Shown: one piece after another, positions 50,998 to 60,700 of the stretch
Layout: every line of letters starts with the position of its first letter
How positions within the stretch are numbered: position 1 is the first letter of the stretch
Origin: G965207125 sp965207125
Lineage (GTDB): Bacteria; Pseudomonadota; Alphaproteobacteria; Puniceispirillales; UBA1172
Direction: 5' to 3'
Length of the DNA stretch: 64,000 nt
NCBI GenBank assembly: GCA_965207125.1
Contig: OZ242263.1
Location: forward strand, 744,001 to 808,000
Program-made: the position numbers and the translations under genes
The notes under the pieces: model-generated
Seen by the model: the letters and a program-made list of their open reading frames with translations, nothing else
Database searches by the model: none
What the model was told of the DNA's origin: nothing

Positions 50998-51321
50998 TTA
51001 CACTCCCAAATCGATCGTCTGGCCCTCGGCGAGGGTCACAATCGCTTTCTTCTGGTCAATACGCTTGCCCATAATTCCCTTAAAACGCTTGGTTTTACCT
51101 TTGAGAATCAAGGTATTTACTGACGTAACTTTTACCTTATACAGCATCTCGACCGCCGCCTTTACCTCATGCTTGGTCGCGCTGATCGCCACCACGAAGC
51201 CGACTTTATTCGCCTCAGATAACATGGTCGATTTCTCAGTCACGATCGGGCGCAAAATTGTCTCATACGCTTTGATCTGGCTGATACCGCTCGTGATTTT
51301 TTTACGCGCACGGATAGTCAT
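50998..51321 (-). CDS. rplW: 50S ribosomal protein L23
   Basis: L23 is the docking site for trigger factor and SRP at the tunnel exit. YETILRPIVTEKSTMLSEAN, VEMLYKVKVTSVNTLILKGK and GKRIDQKKAIVTLAEGQTID are diagnostic. Length 107. It overlaps rplD by 4 bp. Confidence 0.96.
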   Translation of the reverse strand: MTIRARKKITSGISQIKAYETILRPIVTEKSTMLSEANKVGFVVAISATKHEVKAAVEMLYKVKVTSVNTLILKGKTKRFKGIMGKRIDQKKAIVTLAEGQTIDLGV

Positions 51322-51935
51322 GACAAACGCTCTTCAAGATGGGCTGCGCTATCTTTGGTCAAGACCAAAACTTCACGCCGCAGAATATCATACACATTCA
51401 CTCCCTGCTGCGGCAGAACATCGATAAGGGGGATGTTTCTGGCCGCGCGAAGGAATTTTTCATCAACCGCACCGCCGCCGATAATCAGCGCGTTTTCGAG
51501 GCCAAGTTTTATCAATTTTGATTTTAGTTTCGCAGTTTTACCGTCTGACTTCAGTTCATCTAAAATGACCAGCTTACCCTCAGTGGCTTTCACCGACAGT
51601 GCTGACTTTAGCCCCAAGCGCCGCACTTTTTTCTGCAAACTATGCTCGTGAGAACGTGGATGAGGTCCATGGGACACCCCGCCGCCGCGAAAAATATTGA
51701 CCGATGATGCGCCGTGACGCGCACGTCCCGTGCCTTTTTGATTATAAATTTTTGCCCCGGTCCGTGCGATTTCAGACCTGAGTTTCGCCTTATGCGTTCC
51801 AGCGCGGCGTTTGGCTAGTTGCCAATTCACCACCCGGGCCATGATGTCGCCGCGTGGCGCGATGCCGAACACCTCATCACTCACCGTGATATCTCCGGCT
51901 GCTTTATTATCGAGGGTTTTGACCGCAATCTTCAT
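51318..51935 (-). CDS. rplD: 50S ribosomal protein L4
   Basis: L4 lines the exit tunnel and in E. coli also represses the S10 operon. RARHGASSVNIFRGGGVSHG, KKVRRLGLKSALSVKATEGK and LIDVLPQQGVNVYDILRREV are diagnostic. Length 205. It overlaps both rplC and rplW by 4 bp (ATGA-type coupling). Confidence 0.96.
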   Translation of the reverse strand: MKIAVKTLDNKAAGDITVSDEVFGIAPRGDIMARVVNWQLAKRRAGTHKAKLRSEIARTGAKIYNQKGTGRARHGASSVNIFRGGGVSHGPHPRSHEHSLQKKVRRLGLKSALSVKATEGKLVILDELKSDGKTAKLKSKLIKLGLENALIIGGGAVDEKFLRAARNIPLIDVLPQQGVNVYDILRREVLVLTKDSAAHLEERLS

Positions 51936-52786
51936 GATTTACCCCCTTCATCATCTTTTTCACCATCGGGCTGCTCATTGGAGACCGCATCAGGTGTTTC
52001 AGCCGGTTGATCGGCTACTCCCTCGGCGGGGGTTTCAGGCGTGCTTAAAACTTCAGACTCATCTGCGGCCTCGACCTGTGGCTCTGCTTCGATCTCTGTG
52101 GGTTTATTCAGGTCATCCAGCAGCCCTGCTGGAAATGGAGCAGCTTCAGGACGCGAGGCTTTAAGCGCATCACTGATCATCACCCAAGCATTTTTCGAAC
52201 CGGGAATTCCGCCCCTGATCATAATCAATCCATCATCGGCATCGGTTGAGACAACCTCAAGATTCTGCACTGTCACGCGCGATGCGCCCATATGCCCTGC
52301 CATTTTCTTACCCTTAAACACTTTGCCCGGGTCTTGGCTGTGCCCCGTTGAGCCATGCGAGCGATGCGAGACCGAAACGCCATGGCTCGCACAAAGACCG
52401 GCAAAATTATGACGCTTGATCACGCCGGCGAAACCTTTACCTTGCGAGAGGCCCACCACATCGACTTTTTGACCAGCCACATAATGGTTCGCACCGATCT
52501 CACTCCCCACATCGAGCAAAGCGTCCTCGCTCACCCGAAATTCAGCGACTTTCTTCTTGGGCTCGACCTTAGCGGCGGCAAAACGACCCCGATCGGCTTT
52601 AGTCAGATTCTTCACCTTAGGGATGCCAACACCCACCTGAAGGGCGACATAGCCGTCTTTTTCCATATTCCGCACAGATGTCACCTGGCATTTTTCCATC
52701 TTCAGGACCGTGACAGGAACATGCGTGCCGTCATCAGCAAACATCCGCGTCATTCCTATTTTGCGTGCTATTGTTCCGCAGCGCAT
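51932..52786 (-). CDS. rplC: 50S ribosomal protein L3 with acidic C-terminal extension
   Basis: L3 initiates 50S assembly near the peptidyl-transferase centre. GTIARKIGMTRMFADDG, SQGKGFAGVIKRHNFAG, HRSHGSTGHSQDPGKVFKGK and KMAGHMGASRVTVQNLEVV are diagnostic. At 284 residues it is longer than the usual 210-250. The excess, after about residue 228, is an acidic Glu/Asp/Pro/Ala-rich tail (EAADESEVLSTPETPAEG) with no ribosomal-family counterpart I recognise. It lies 15 bp after rpsJ and overlaps rplD by 4 bp. Confidence 0.95.
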   Translation of the reverse strand: MRCGTIARKIGMTRMFADDGTHVPVTVLKMEKCQVTSVRNMEKDGYVALQVGVGIPKVKNLTKADRGRFAAAKVEPKKKVAEFRVSEDALLDVGSEIGANHYVAGQKVDVVGLSQGKGFAGVIKRHNFAGLCASHGVSVSHRSHGSTGHSQDPGKVFKGKKMAGHMGASRVTVQNLEVVSTDADDGLIMIRGGIPGSKNAWVMISDALKASRPEAAPFPAGLLDDLNKPTEIEAEPQVEAADESEVLSTPETPAEGVADQPAETPDAVSNEQPDGEKDDEGGKS

Positions 52787-52801
52787 CGTCGTGGCCCTTT
52801 C

Positions 52802-53113
52802 TTAAAGCTTAATTTCAACATCAACACCCGCAGCAAGATCTAGCTTCATCAAAGCGTCAACCGTCTGTGGTGTTGGGTCGATAATGTCTAGCAAACGCCT
52901 ATGCGTCCGCATTTCAAACTGCTCACGGCTTTTCTTATCGATATGCGGTGATCTGTTCACTGTAAAACGCCGGATAGATGTCGGCAACGGTATAGGGCCG
53001 CAAACATCAGCGCCTGTCCGACGAGCCGTGTCGACAATCTCTTTGGTCGATTGATCAAGAATACGATGATCAAACGCCTTGAGCCTTATTCGGATATTTT
53101 GACTGTCAATCAT
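52802..53113 (-). CDS. rpsJ: 30S ribosomal protein S10
   Basis: S10 sits in the small-subunit head and, as NusE, takes part in transcription antitermination. NIRIRLKAFDHRILDQSTKE, the VCGPIPLPTSIRRFTVNRSP loop and FEMRTHRRLLDIIDPTPQTV are diagnostic. Length 103. It opens the S10 cluster 68 bp after tuf. Confidence 0.97.
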   Translation of the reverse strand: MIDSQNIRIRLKAFDHRILDQSTKEIVDTARRTGADVCGPIPLPTSIRRFTVNRSPHIDKKSREQFEMRTHRRLLDIIDPTPQTVDALMKLDLAAGVDVEIKL

Positions 53114-53144
53114 TGCTTTGTCCTAACATACTACAAGAAATCAT

Positions 53145-53166
53145 CGGCAAATCTTTCAATTTGCCG
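53145..53166 (-). terminator. Hairpin between tuf and rpsJ
   Basis: CGGCAAAT and ATTTGCCG form an 8-bp perfect stem around a 6-nt loop, 15 bp past the tuf stop. Downstream on the minus strand is atgatttcttg, only moderately T-rich. It may be a partial terminator or attenuator, lowering S10-operon readthrough relative to tuf. Confidence 0.5.
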
Positions 53167-53181
53167 GCGATCAATAGCCCC

Positions 53182-54372
53182 TTACTCGATAATTGCCGAA
53201 ACCACGCCGGCGCCGACAGTTCGGCCCCCTTCGCGAATAGCAAAGCGTAAGCCTTCTTCCATCGCGATTGGCGTGATCAATGTTGCTATGACCGATATAT
53301 TGTCGCCCGGCATCACCATCTCAGTGCCTTCCGGCAATTCAACCGCCCCCGTCACATCGGTGGTGCGGAAATAGAATTGCGGACGATAATTGGTGAAAAA
53401 CGGCGTGTGTCGACCACCTTCCTCTTTATTGAGGATATAGGCTTCGGCTTTGAATTTTTTATGGGGCTTGATTGAGCCAGGAGCGGCCAAAACCTGACCC
53501 CGCTCAACATCCTCACGCTTCGTGCCACGCAACAACACACCGACATTATCGCCAGCCTCGCCCTGATCGAGCAATTTGCGGAACATCTCAACGCCGGTAC
53601 AGGTCGTTTTAGTGGTATCGCGAATACCGAGAATCTCTATTTCCTCACCCACATTAACCACACCACGCTCGATCCGCCCCGTAACAACCGTGCCACGCCC
53701 TGAGATCGAGAACACATCCTCGATCGGCATTAGGAAAGGCTGGTCTTTCGGGCGCTCCGGCTGCGGGATGTACTCATCAACAGCCTTCATCAACTCGACG
53801 ATGGCTTCCTTGCCAATCTTCTCGTTCTTATCTTCAAGCGCCATCAACGCTGAACCTTTGACGATCGGAATATCATCACCAGGAAAATCATATTTTGATA
53901 ACAATTCCCTAATTTCCAACTCAACGAGTTCGAGCAATTCTTCATCATCGACCTGATCGACCTTATTCATGAACACCACTAGGGCTGGGACGCCAACCTG
54001 ACGAGCAAGCAGGATATGCTCACGAGTCTGTGGCATTGGTCCGTCTGCTGCACTCACAACCAGAATCGCACCATCCATTTGCGCAGCGCCGGTGATCATG
54101 TTCTTCACATAGTCGGCGTGGCCTGGACAGTCCACATGGGCATAGTGACGATTTTCCGTCTCATACTCCACATGCGCGGTCGAGATTGTAATCCCACGCG
54201 CCCGTTCTTCGGGTGCGTTATCAATCTGATCATACGCCTTGTAATCAGCGCGACCCGATTCAGCCATCACTTTTGTAATAGCAGCGGTTAGTGTCGTCTT
54301 ACCGTGGTCAACGTGGCCAATTGTGCCGATGTTGACATGGGGCTTCGAGCGATCAAACTTTTCTTTTGACAT
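53182..54372 (-). CDS. tuf: Elongation factor Tu
   Basis: EF-Tu delivers aminoacyl-tRNA to the ribosome as a GTPase. The G-motifs are GHVDHGKTTLTAA (G1), RGITISTAHVEYET (switch I), DCPGHADYVKNM (G3) and NKVDQVDD (G4), with GSAL (G5). The C-terminal barrel ends TVGAGVVSAIIE. Length 396 is standard. Only one tuf copy is in this window. It lies 23 bp after fusA. Confidence 0.98.
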   Translation of the reverse strand: MSKEKFDRSKPHVNIGTIGHVDHGKTTLTAAITKVMAESGRADYKAYDQIDNAPEERARGITISTAHVEYETENRHYAHVDCPGHADYVKNMITGAAQMDGAILVVSAADGPMPQTREHILLARQVGVPALVVFMNKVDQVDDEELLELVELEIRELLSKYDFPGDDIPIVKGSALMALEDKNEKIGKEAIVELMKAVDEYIPQPERPKDQPFLMPIEDVFSISGRGTVVTGRIERGVVNVGEEIEILGIRDTTKTTCTGVEMFRKLLDQGEAGDNVGVLLRGTKREDVERGQVLAAPGSIKPHKKFKAEAYILNKEEGGRHTPFFTNYRPQFYFRTTDVTGAVELPEGTEMVMPGDNISVIATLITPIAMEEGLRFAIREGGRTVGAGVVSAIIE

Positions 54373-54395
54373 AATTCACTCCTGTTAGTTTTCCG

Positions 54396-56534
54396 TTACG
54401 CCATCTTGCTTCGAACTTCGTCCGCAACCGCTTGCGGCACCTGTTCATAATGATCAAATTGCATACTGTACTGAGCACGCCCTTGAGACAATGAGCGGAG
54501 CGTGTTCACATAACCGAACATATTCGCTAAAGGCACCATTGCGGTAACAACTCTAGCGTTGCCGCGCTGGTCCATACCTCCGACATGCCCACGACGGCTA
54601 TTCAAGTCGCCGATAATATCACCCATGTATTCTTCAGGGGTGATCGCCTCAACCTTCATAATCGGCTCAAGCAGGCGAGGTTGTGCTTGCCGCATGGCCT
54701 CTCTGAAAGCCGCGCGCGCTGCTATTTCAAACGCCAAAACCGAAGAATCCACGTCATGGCTCGCGCCATCTATGAGCTTAACGCCAAAATCAATAACCGG
54801 GAATCCAGCAATCACGCCGGTTTCCTTCGCCTGTAGCAATCCTTTTTCGACACCAGGCACATATTCCCTAGGCACCGAGCCGCCGACCACCTTATTCTCA
54901 AACATATAGCCGCCTTCTTCAAGAGGCGAGAAGATCATCTTGATTCGTGCGAATTGCCCTGCACCACCAGATTGCTTTTTATGCGTGTAATCGACCTCTA
55001 CCTCTTTGGTAATCGTTTCACGATAAGCCACTTGCGGCGCGCCAATATTAGCTTCAACCTTAAACTCACGCTTCAGGCGATCGATTAAAATATCCAAATG
55101 CAGCTCGCCCATCCCCTTCATGATCGTCTGCCCTGACTCGGGATCAGTTGAAACCCTGAAAGATGGATCTTCCGCCGCCAGACGCTGAAGCCCTGTTGAC
55201 ATTTTTTCCTGGTCATTCTTCGAGGCCGGTTCAACGGCAATCTCAATCACCGGATCAGGGAAAGTCATCGTCTCAAGAACAACCGCATCACTCGGGTCAC
55301 ACAAGGAATCCCCAGTCGTGGTTTCTTTCATTCCGGCCAGAGCGATAATATCCCCTGCGAAAGCTTCACTAACTTCCTCACGGTTATTGGAGTGCATCAT
55401 CATCATCCGCCCGATGCGTTCGCGCTTGCCTTTGGTTGAATTGAGCAGGCTATCGCCTTTTGCCATTTGGCCCGAATAAATCCTCACGAAAGTCAGCGAA
55501 CCAACAAAAGGATCATTCATGATCTTGAAGGCCAAGCCCGAGAAAGGCTGCTCATCAGCAGCATAGCGCTCGATATCACGAGTTTCGGTCTCATCACCCG
55601 GCTTAAATCCCTTATAGGCGGGAACATCCAGAGGCCCTGGGAGAAAATCAATCACCGCGTTGAGCATCGGCTGGACGCCTTTATTCTTAAAGGCCGAGCC
55701 GCATAATACCGGCACAAACGACATATTCAACGTGCCTTTACGAATCAACCCGCGAAGCGTCTCGATGTCAGGCTCTTGTCCTTCAAGAAACTGCTCCATC
55801 GCCGCGTCATCTTGATCAACCGCAATCTCGATCATCGACTCGCGTATTTCGCTAGCCTTGCCTTGCATATCAGCGCGAATATCCTGCACCACCCATGAGG
55901 CGCCAAGGTCTTCACCCTTCCATACCCATTCTTTCATCGTCACCAGATCGATCAAACCTTCGAATTCAGTTTCCGCGCCAATCGGAATCTGTACCGGCAA
56001 CGGAATCGCGCCTGTTCTATCCTTGATCATCTCAACGCATTTGTAAAAATCAGCCCCGGTCTTGTCCATTTTGTTAACGAACACCACCCTTGGCACTTCA
56101 TAACGATCAGCCTGTCGCCAGACGGTCTCGGTTTGTGGCTCGACCCCAGCGTTTGCATCAAGCACGCATACAGCCCCATCCAGCACCGCGAGCGACCTTT
56201 CAACTTCAATGGTGAAGTCAACATGCCCCGGAGTGTCTATAATGTTAAAGCGGAAATTGGCTTCTTCCGGCGTCGTGCCGTAATTGCCTGATGGTGTTTC
56301 ACCATCATCGGTATGATACCACATGCAAGTGGTGGCGGCTGAAGTGATCGTGATACCACGTTCCTGCTCTTGTTCCATCCAGTCCATCGTCGCCATGCCG
56401 TCATGCACTTCGCCGATTTTGTGTGATTTGCCCGTGTAATAGAGAATCCGCTCAGTCGTCGTGGTCTTGCCAGCATCGATATGAGCCATAATGCCAAAAT
56501 TACGATAGCGCTCCAATGTATATTCACGGCTCAT
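54396..56534 (-). CDS. fusA: Elongation factor G with small G-domain insertion
   Basis: EF-G drives translocation by GTP hydrolysis. G1 is AHIDAGKTTTTERIL, switch I is RGITITSAATT, G3 is DTPGHVDFTIEVERSL and G4 is NKMDKTGA. Domain IV carries DSSVLAFEIAARAAFREAM; the C-terminus is RAQYSMQFDHYEQVPQAVAD. At 712 residues it is slightly long. Between switch I and G3 is an insertion of about a dozen residues (DDGETPSGNYGTTPEEA), exposed near the G domain surface. It lies 19 bp after rpsG. Confidence 0.97.
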   Translation of the reverse strand: MSREYTLERYRNFGIMAHIDAGKTTTTERILYYTGKSHKIGEVHDGMATMDWMEQEQERGITITSAATTCMWYHTDDGETPSGNYGTTPEEANFRFNIIDTPGHVDFTIEVERSLAVLDGAVCVLDANAGVEPQTETVWRQADRYEVPRVVFVNKMDKTGADFYKCVEMIKDRTGAIPLPVQIPIGAETEFEGLIDLVTMKEWVWKGEDLGASWVVQDIRADMQGKASEIRESMIEIAVDQDDAAMEQFLEGQEPDIETLRGLIRKGTLNMSFVPVLCGSAFKNKGVQPMLNAVIDFLPGPLDVPAYKGFKPGDETETRDIERYAADEQPFSGLAFKIMNDPFVGSLTFVRIYSGQMAKGDSLLNSTKGKRERIGRMMMMHSNNREEVSEAFAGDIIALAGMKETTTGDSLCDPSDAVVLETMTFPDPVIEIAVEPASKNDQEKMSTGLQRLAAEDPSFRVSTDPESGQTIMKGMGELHLDILIDRLKREFKVEANIGAPQVAYRETITKEVEVDYTHKKQSGGAGQFARIKMIFSPLEEGGYMFENKVVGGSVPREYVPGVEKGLLQAKETGVIAGFPVIDFGVKLIDGASHDVDSSVLAFEIAARAAFREAMRQAQPRLLEPIMKVEAITPEEYMGDIIGDLNSRRGHVGGMDQRGNARVVTAMVPLANMFGYVNTLRSLSQGRAQYSMQFDHYEQVPQAVADEVRSKMA

Positions 56535-56553
56535 GATGACAATCCCTACTCTA

Positions 56554-57024
56554 CTACCAACGATAATGCGAGAAGGCGCGATTCGCTTCTGCCATCTTGT
56601 GTGTGTCTTCGCGTTTTTTAACCGCCGAGCCGCGATTATTCATCGCATCGACTAACTCCGCGCTAAGGCGGTCAGTCATCGTGTGCTCGCCACGCTTACG
56701 GGATGATTCGATCAGCCAGCGAATAGCCAACGCTTGCGCTCTGGCTGGGCGAACTTCGACAGGAACCTGATAGGTCGCACCGCCCACTCGGCGAGAACGC
56801 ACCTCAAGATTAGGACGCACATTTTCCAGCGCATCATGAAATACTTTCACCGGCTCCAAGCCAGTGCGCTCCATCACCTTATCAAAGGCTCCATAGACGA
56901 TTCCCTCAGCAAGCGAGCGCTTACCAGCATACATCAGACAAGACATGAATTTCGATACCACAAGATCACCAAATTTCGGATCCGGCAGGGTTTCGCGCTT
57001 AACGGCTCTATGACGACGTGACAT
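56554..57024 (-). CDS. rpsG: 30S ribosomal protein S7
   Basis: S7 organises the small-subunit head and represses the str operon in E. coli. MSRRHRAVKRETLPDPKFGD, NVRPNLEVRSRRVGGATYQV and GSAVKKREDTHKMAEANRAF are diagnostic. Length 156. It lies 12 bp after rpsL. Confidence 0.97.
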   Translation of the reverse strand: MSRRHRAVKRETLPDPKFGDLVVSKFMSCLMYAGKRSLAEGIVYGAFDKVMERTGLEPVKVFHDALENVRPNLEVRSRRVGGATYQVPVEVRPARAQALAIRWLIESSRKRGEHTMTDRLSAELVDAMNNRGSAVKKREDTHKMAEANRAFSHYRW

Positions 57025-57036
57025 AACGCTTGATCT

Positions 57037-57408
57037 CTATTTAGGACGTTTTGCGCCGTATTTCGAACGGCGCTGTTTACGATTGGCGACACCCTGTGTG
57101 TCCAAAGTGCCACGGATAATATGATAGCGAACACCAGGCAAGTCTTTTACCCGTCCGCCCCTGATCAAAACCACTGAGTGCTCTTGCAGGTTATGTCCCT
57201 CACCGGGGATATAGCTGGTAACTTCAAAACCATTGGTCAGCCGCACCCGCGCGACCTTACGCAAAGCAGAGTTCGGCTTCTTAGGCGTGGTGGTGTAGAC
57301 CCGCGTGCAAACGCCACGTTTTTGCGGACATGATTCCATTGCTGGAACCTTGTTCCTCTGCAAAGGTCTTACGCGACCATGGCGAATAAGCTGGTTAGTC
57401 GTTGGCAT
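57037..57408 (-). CDS. rpsL: 30S ribosomal protein S12
   Basis: S12 is at the decoding centre and governs fidelity. MPTTNQLIRHGRVRPLQRNK, the streptomycin-relevant loop TTPKKPNSALRKVARVRLTN and GEGHNLQEHSVVLIRGGRVK are present. The Lys residues of KKPNSALRK are the wild-type, streptomycin-sensitive form. Length 123. It starts the str operon 358 bp after rpoC. Confidence 0.98.
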   Translation of the reverse strand: MPTTNQLIRHGRVRPLQRNKVPAMESCPQKRGVCTRVYTTTPKKPNSALRKVARVRLTNGFEVTSYIPGEGHNLQEHSVVLIRGGRVKDLPGVRYHIIRGTLDTQGVANRKQRRSKYGAKRPK

Positions 57409-57475
57409 ACCAAACGTTTCCCATCATTGCGGGCAACCCGATTAAGGTCGTTCCCGGTTCAAATCATTGTCTTGC

Positions 57476-57494
57476 CATTCCGCAGAGCGGAATG
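57476..57494 (-). promoter_or_regulatory. Perfect hairpin in the rpsL leader
   Basis: CATTCCGC and GCGGAATG form an 8-bp stem with a 3-nt loop, about 70 bp before rpsL. No T-run follows, so it is not a typical terminator. It could be a leader RNA element or a small dispersed palindrome. Confidence 0.35.
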
Positions 57495-57605
57495 ACGCTT
57501 TGTTTTCAACCAGCGATAAAACCGGCCTTTTTCAAGACATGTCCAACGTTTGAGGCCATCGTTTATCGAGACGGCCTCACCACCTGAACTCTCGAAGTTG
57601 TCGGA

Positions 57606-57634
57606 TACCTAATGCTTTATAAGGATAAGGTCAA
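57606..57634 (-). promoter_or_regulatory. Possible str-operon promoter
   Basis: On the minus strand TTGACC (57634-57629) is followed 17 bp later by TAGGTA (57611-57606), a reasonable -35/-10 pair about 200 bp before rpsL. The -10 is weak and the call is based only on spacing and the good -35. Confidence 0.3.
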
Positions 57635-57740
57635 GCATAATATGCGTCTTAGCGCGTATTTTTTCGCTTTTCCTATCATCTCACTCTGACAACGCGATTT
57701 TTCCCGTTTCTGCGATGTTATCCAGAAGCATTCTTGGTCG

Positions 57741-57766
57741 CGATTATGGGCCTCGATTATGGGCCT
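57741..57766. repeat. 13-bp perfect tandem repeat next to the rpoC stop
   Basis: CGATTATGGGCCT occurs twice head to tail immediately after the rpoC stop codon, a simple slippage duplication. Confidence 0.85.
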
Positions 57767-60700
57767 TTACTCCGTCCCAATAGGCGCTTCTTCTTGGAAC
57801 TCCCCTAGAGCTTCTGCGGCTTCTTCTATTTGCTTGCGCTCCATTTCCGCCGCTAATTCAGCTTCGGCCACGGCGCGCTCGGCTTCAAGCGTTTTATCGC
57901 GTGCGTAAGCCACGGACTTCAACTGCGCCATCACACTACCCGTCCCCGCCGGAATCAAACGCCCGACAATCACGTTTTCTTTCAGCCCGGTCAAATTGTC
58001 TTCCTTGCCCGATACCGCCGCTTCGGTCAGTACTCGCGTGGTTTCTTGGAATGAGGCCGCCGAGATAAACGAGCGCGTCTGGAGTGATCCCTTGGTAATT
58101 CCAAGTAAAACAGGAAGTCCCTGCGCCTCAGCAACGCCTTCGGCCCGCGCCGCCGTGTTGACCTCGTCAAATTCAGACCGATCCATCTGTGCGCCGACCA
58201 ACAAAGTTGTCCCGCCCGCGTCCTTAATCTCGACCTTTTGCAGCATCTGGCGCACAATCACCTCGATATGCTTGTCATTGATCTTAACGCCTTGCAGACG
58301 ATAAACATCCTGAATTTCATTGACAAGATACTCGGCTAAAGCCTCAACACCCAAAATGTTCAAAATATCATGCGGCACAGGGTTACCATCGAGCAACAAA
58401 TCGCCGCGCCGCACCATATCGCCTTCCTGAACGGCCAGCATCTTGCCTTTTGGAATCATGTATTCAGCCGCATCTTGGTCGTCACCAACCGGATTTACTC
58501 TAACCCGGCGCTTGGTTTTATAATCGGCTCCAAACTCAACTTGGCCTTCGATCTCACTCATAATCGCGTAATCTTTGGGCATCCGCGCCTCGAATAACTC
58601 AGCGACCCTCGGCAAGCCCCCTGTGATATCACGCGTTTTTGATGATTCTCGCGGAATTCTCGCTAAAACCTCACCCGCATTTACAGTTGCGCCGCTCTCA
58701 ACCGACAGAATCGCATTCACCGAAAGAAAATAACGCGCCTCCAGACCGTTCGACAGCGTGATCACCTCACCCTTATCGTCACGCATCGTCAAACGAGGAC
58801 GTAAATCCTTACCTTTTGTCATCGATTTCCAGTCGATTACCTCACGGCTACTGATGCCAGTGATCTCATCGGTCACCTCACGCATCGATACCCCGTCCAC
58901 CAGGTCGATGTAATTCACCACACCCTTAACCTCGCTGACGATTGGCATAGTGTAAGGATCCCATTCCGCCAGTTTCGCCCCAGCCTTTACCTTATCGCCA
59001 TTTTTGATGAAAAGCCGTGCGCCGTATTGCAGGCGATATTTAGAGCGCTCGCGGTCTTGCGCGTCCAGCAAAATAAGTTCGCTGTTTCTATTCATCACGA
59101 CTCGGTTGCCGTCCGGCGCTGTTACCAGCGATGCGTCCACCAATTTAATCTTGCCATCGATCATCGCCTCTATACTCGATTGCTCGGCACCGCGCTGTGC
59201 TGCGCCGCCGATATGGAACGTCCGCATCGTTAACTGCGTACCCGGCTCACCGATCGATTGCGCTGCGATTACGCCCACAGCCTCACCGATATTCACCGAC
59301 GTTCCTCTGGCTAAATCACGACCATAACACGTCGCACAAACACCCACCTTACTCATGCATTTTAAAACGGACCTGATATGGACGCTATCAATAGCCTCCT
59401 TTTCAATCAGATCGGCATGCTCTTCGGTGATGATTTCGCCACTTTTGACGATCACGCTATCATCCGATAGTTTTTTGATATCCTCGACCGCGCTCCGACC
59501 TAGAATCCGCTCGCCCAGTGAATCCACCACCTCACCTTCACTAATCACGGCCCGAACGGTCAAACCGTTACCCGAGCCGCAATCATATTCGGTGATGATC
59601 GAATCCTGCGCCACATCCACAAGACGCCGTGTTAAGTAACCCGAGTTTGCCGTCTTCAAAGCCGTGTCTGCCAAGCCTTTTCGCGCACCGTGGGTTGAGT
59701 TAAAGTATTCCAGAACATTCAATCCTTCCTTAAAGGACGAAATGATCGGGGTTTCGATAATCTCCCCCGATGGCTTTGCCATCAGGCCGCGCATTCCCGC
59801 CAATTGCTTGATTTGCGTCGCGGAACCTCTGGCCCCTGAATGCGCCATCATCCACACCGAATTAACCGGCTCGCCAACCTTTTCGGTCGAGATCACCTTC
59901 ATCATCTCATCGGCCACCCGATCCGTGCAACGCGACCACACATCAACAACCTTGTTATATTTCTCACCTTGCGTGATCAAACCATCTTGATACTGTCGCT
60001 CAAAGCCTTTCACTGCGGCTTCAGCTTCCTCGACATATCCCGCCTTTTCCTTTGGCGTGTTCAGATCATCTATACCGAAAGAAATACCCGCCTCGCACGC
60101 TTTCTTGAATCCTGAACTCATCAGATGGTCACAGAAAATCACCGTGTCTTTCTGGCCGCAATAACGATAAACGTGATCGATGACATTCGTGATTTCTTTC
60201 TTAGTCATCAGTTTGTTCACGACCTCAAAAGGCACTGCTGCGTTATGAGGGAGAATATTTGCGAGTTGCGCTCGGCCTGGAGTTGTCTCAACGACTTTCT
60301 TGACACGCTCGCCCTCATGCCACGTCTCGAGCCGAACCCTGACTTTGGCGTGAAGGCTGACACAACCCGCATCATACGCGAGTAAAGCCTCGCCAGAATT
60401 GGCAAAGATCATGCCTTCGCCCTTCTCGCCATCGCGCATCAACGTCATATAGTAAAGACCAAGAATAATATCTTGAGACGGCACGATAATTGGCTTGCCA
60501 TTAGCGGGGCTAAGGATGTTGTTGGTTGACATCATCAACACCCGCGCCTCTATCTGGGCTTCTAACGACAACGGCACATGCACCGCCATCTGATCACCGT
60601 CAAAATCAGCGTTAAACGCCGTGCAGACTAGTGGATGCAGCTGGATTGCTTTGCCTTCGATCAGCACAGGTTCAAAAGCTTGGATCCCCAGACGGTGCAA

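Larger units (their letters stand above)
57409..57766. other. Intergenic region between rpoC and rpsL
   Basis: A 358-bp stretch with no gene. It contains the rpoC-proximal 13-bp tandem repeat at 57741-57766, a possible str-operon promoter (57606-57634) and a perfect hairpin (57476-57494) in the putative rpsL leader. No clear rho-independent terminator for rpoBC was found, so readthrough into the str genes is possible. Confidence 0.6.

Noticed and set aside
57476..57494. Intrinsic terminator for rpoC
   Set aside because: The stem is perfect but lies about 270 bp past the stop, near rpsL, and no T-run follows.
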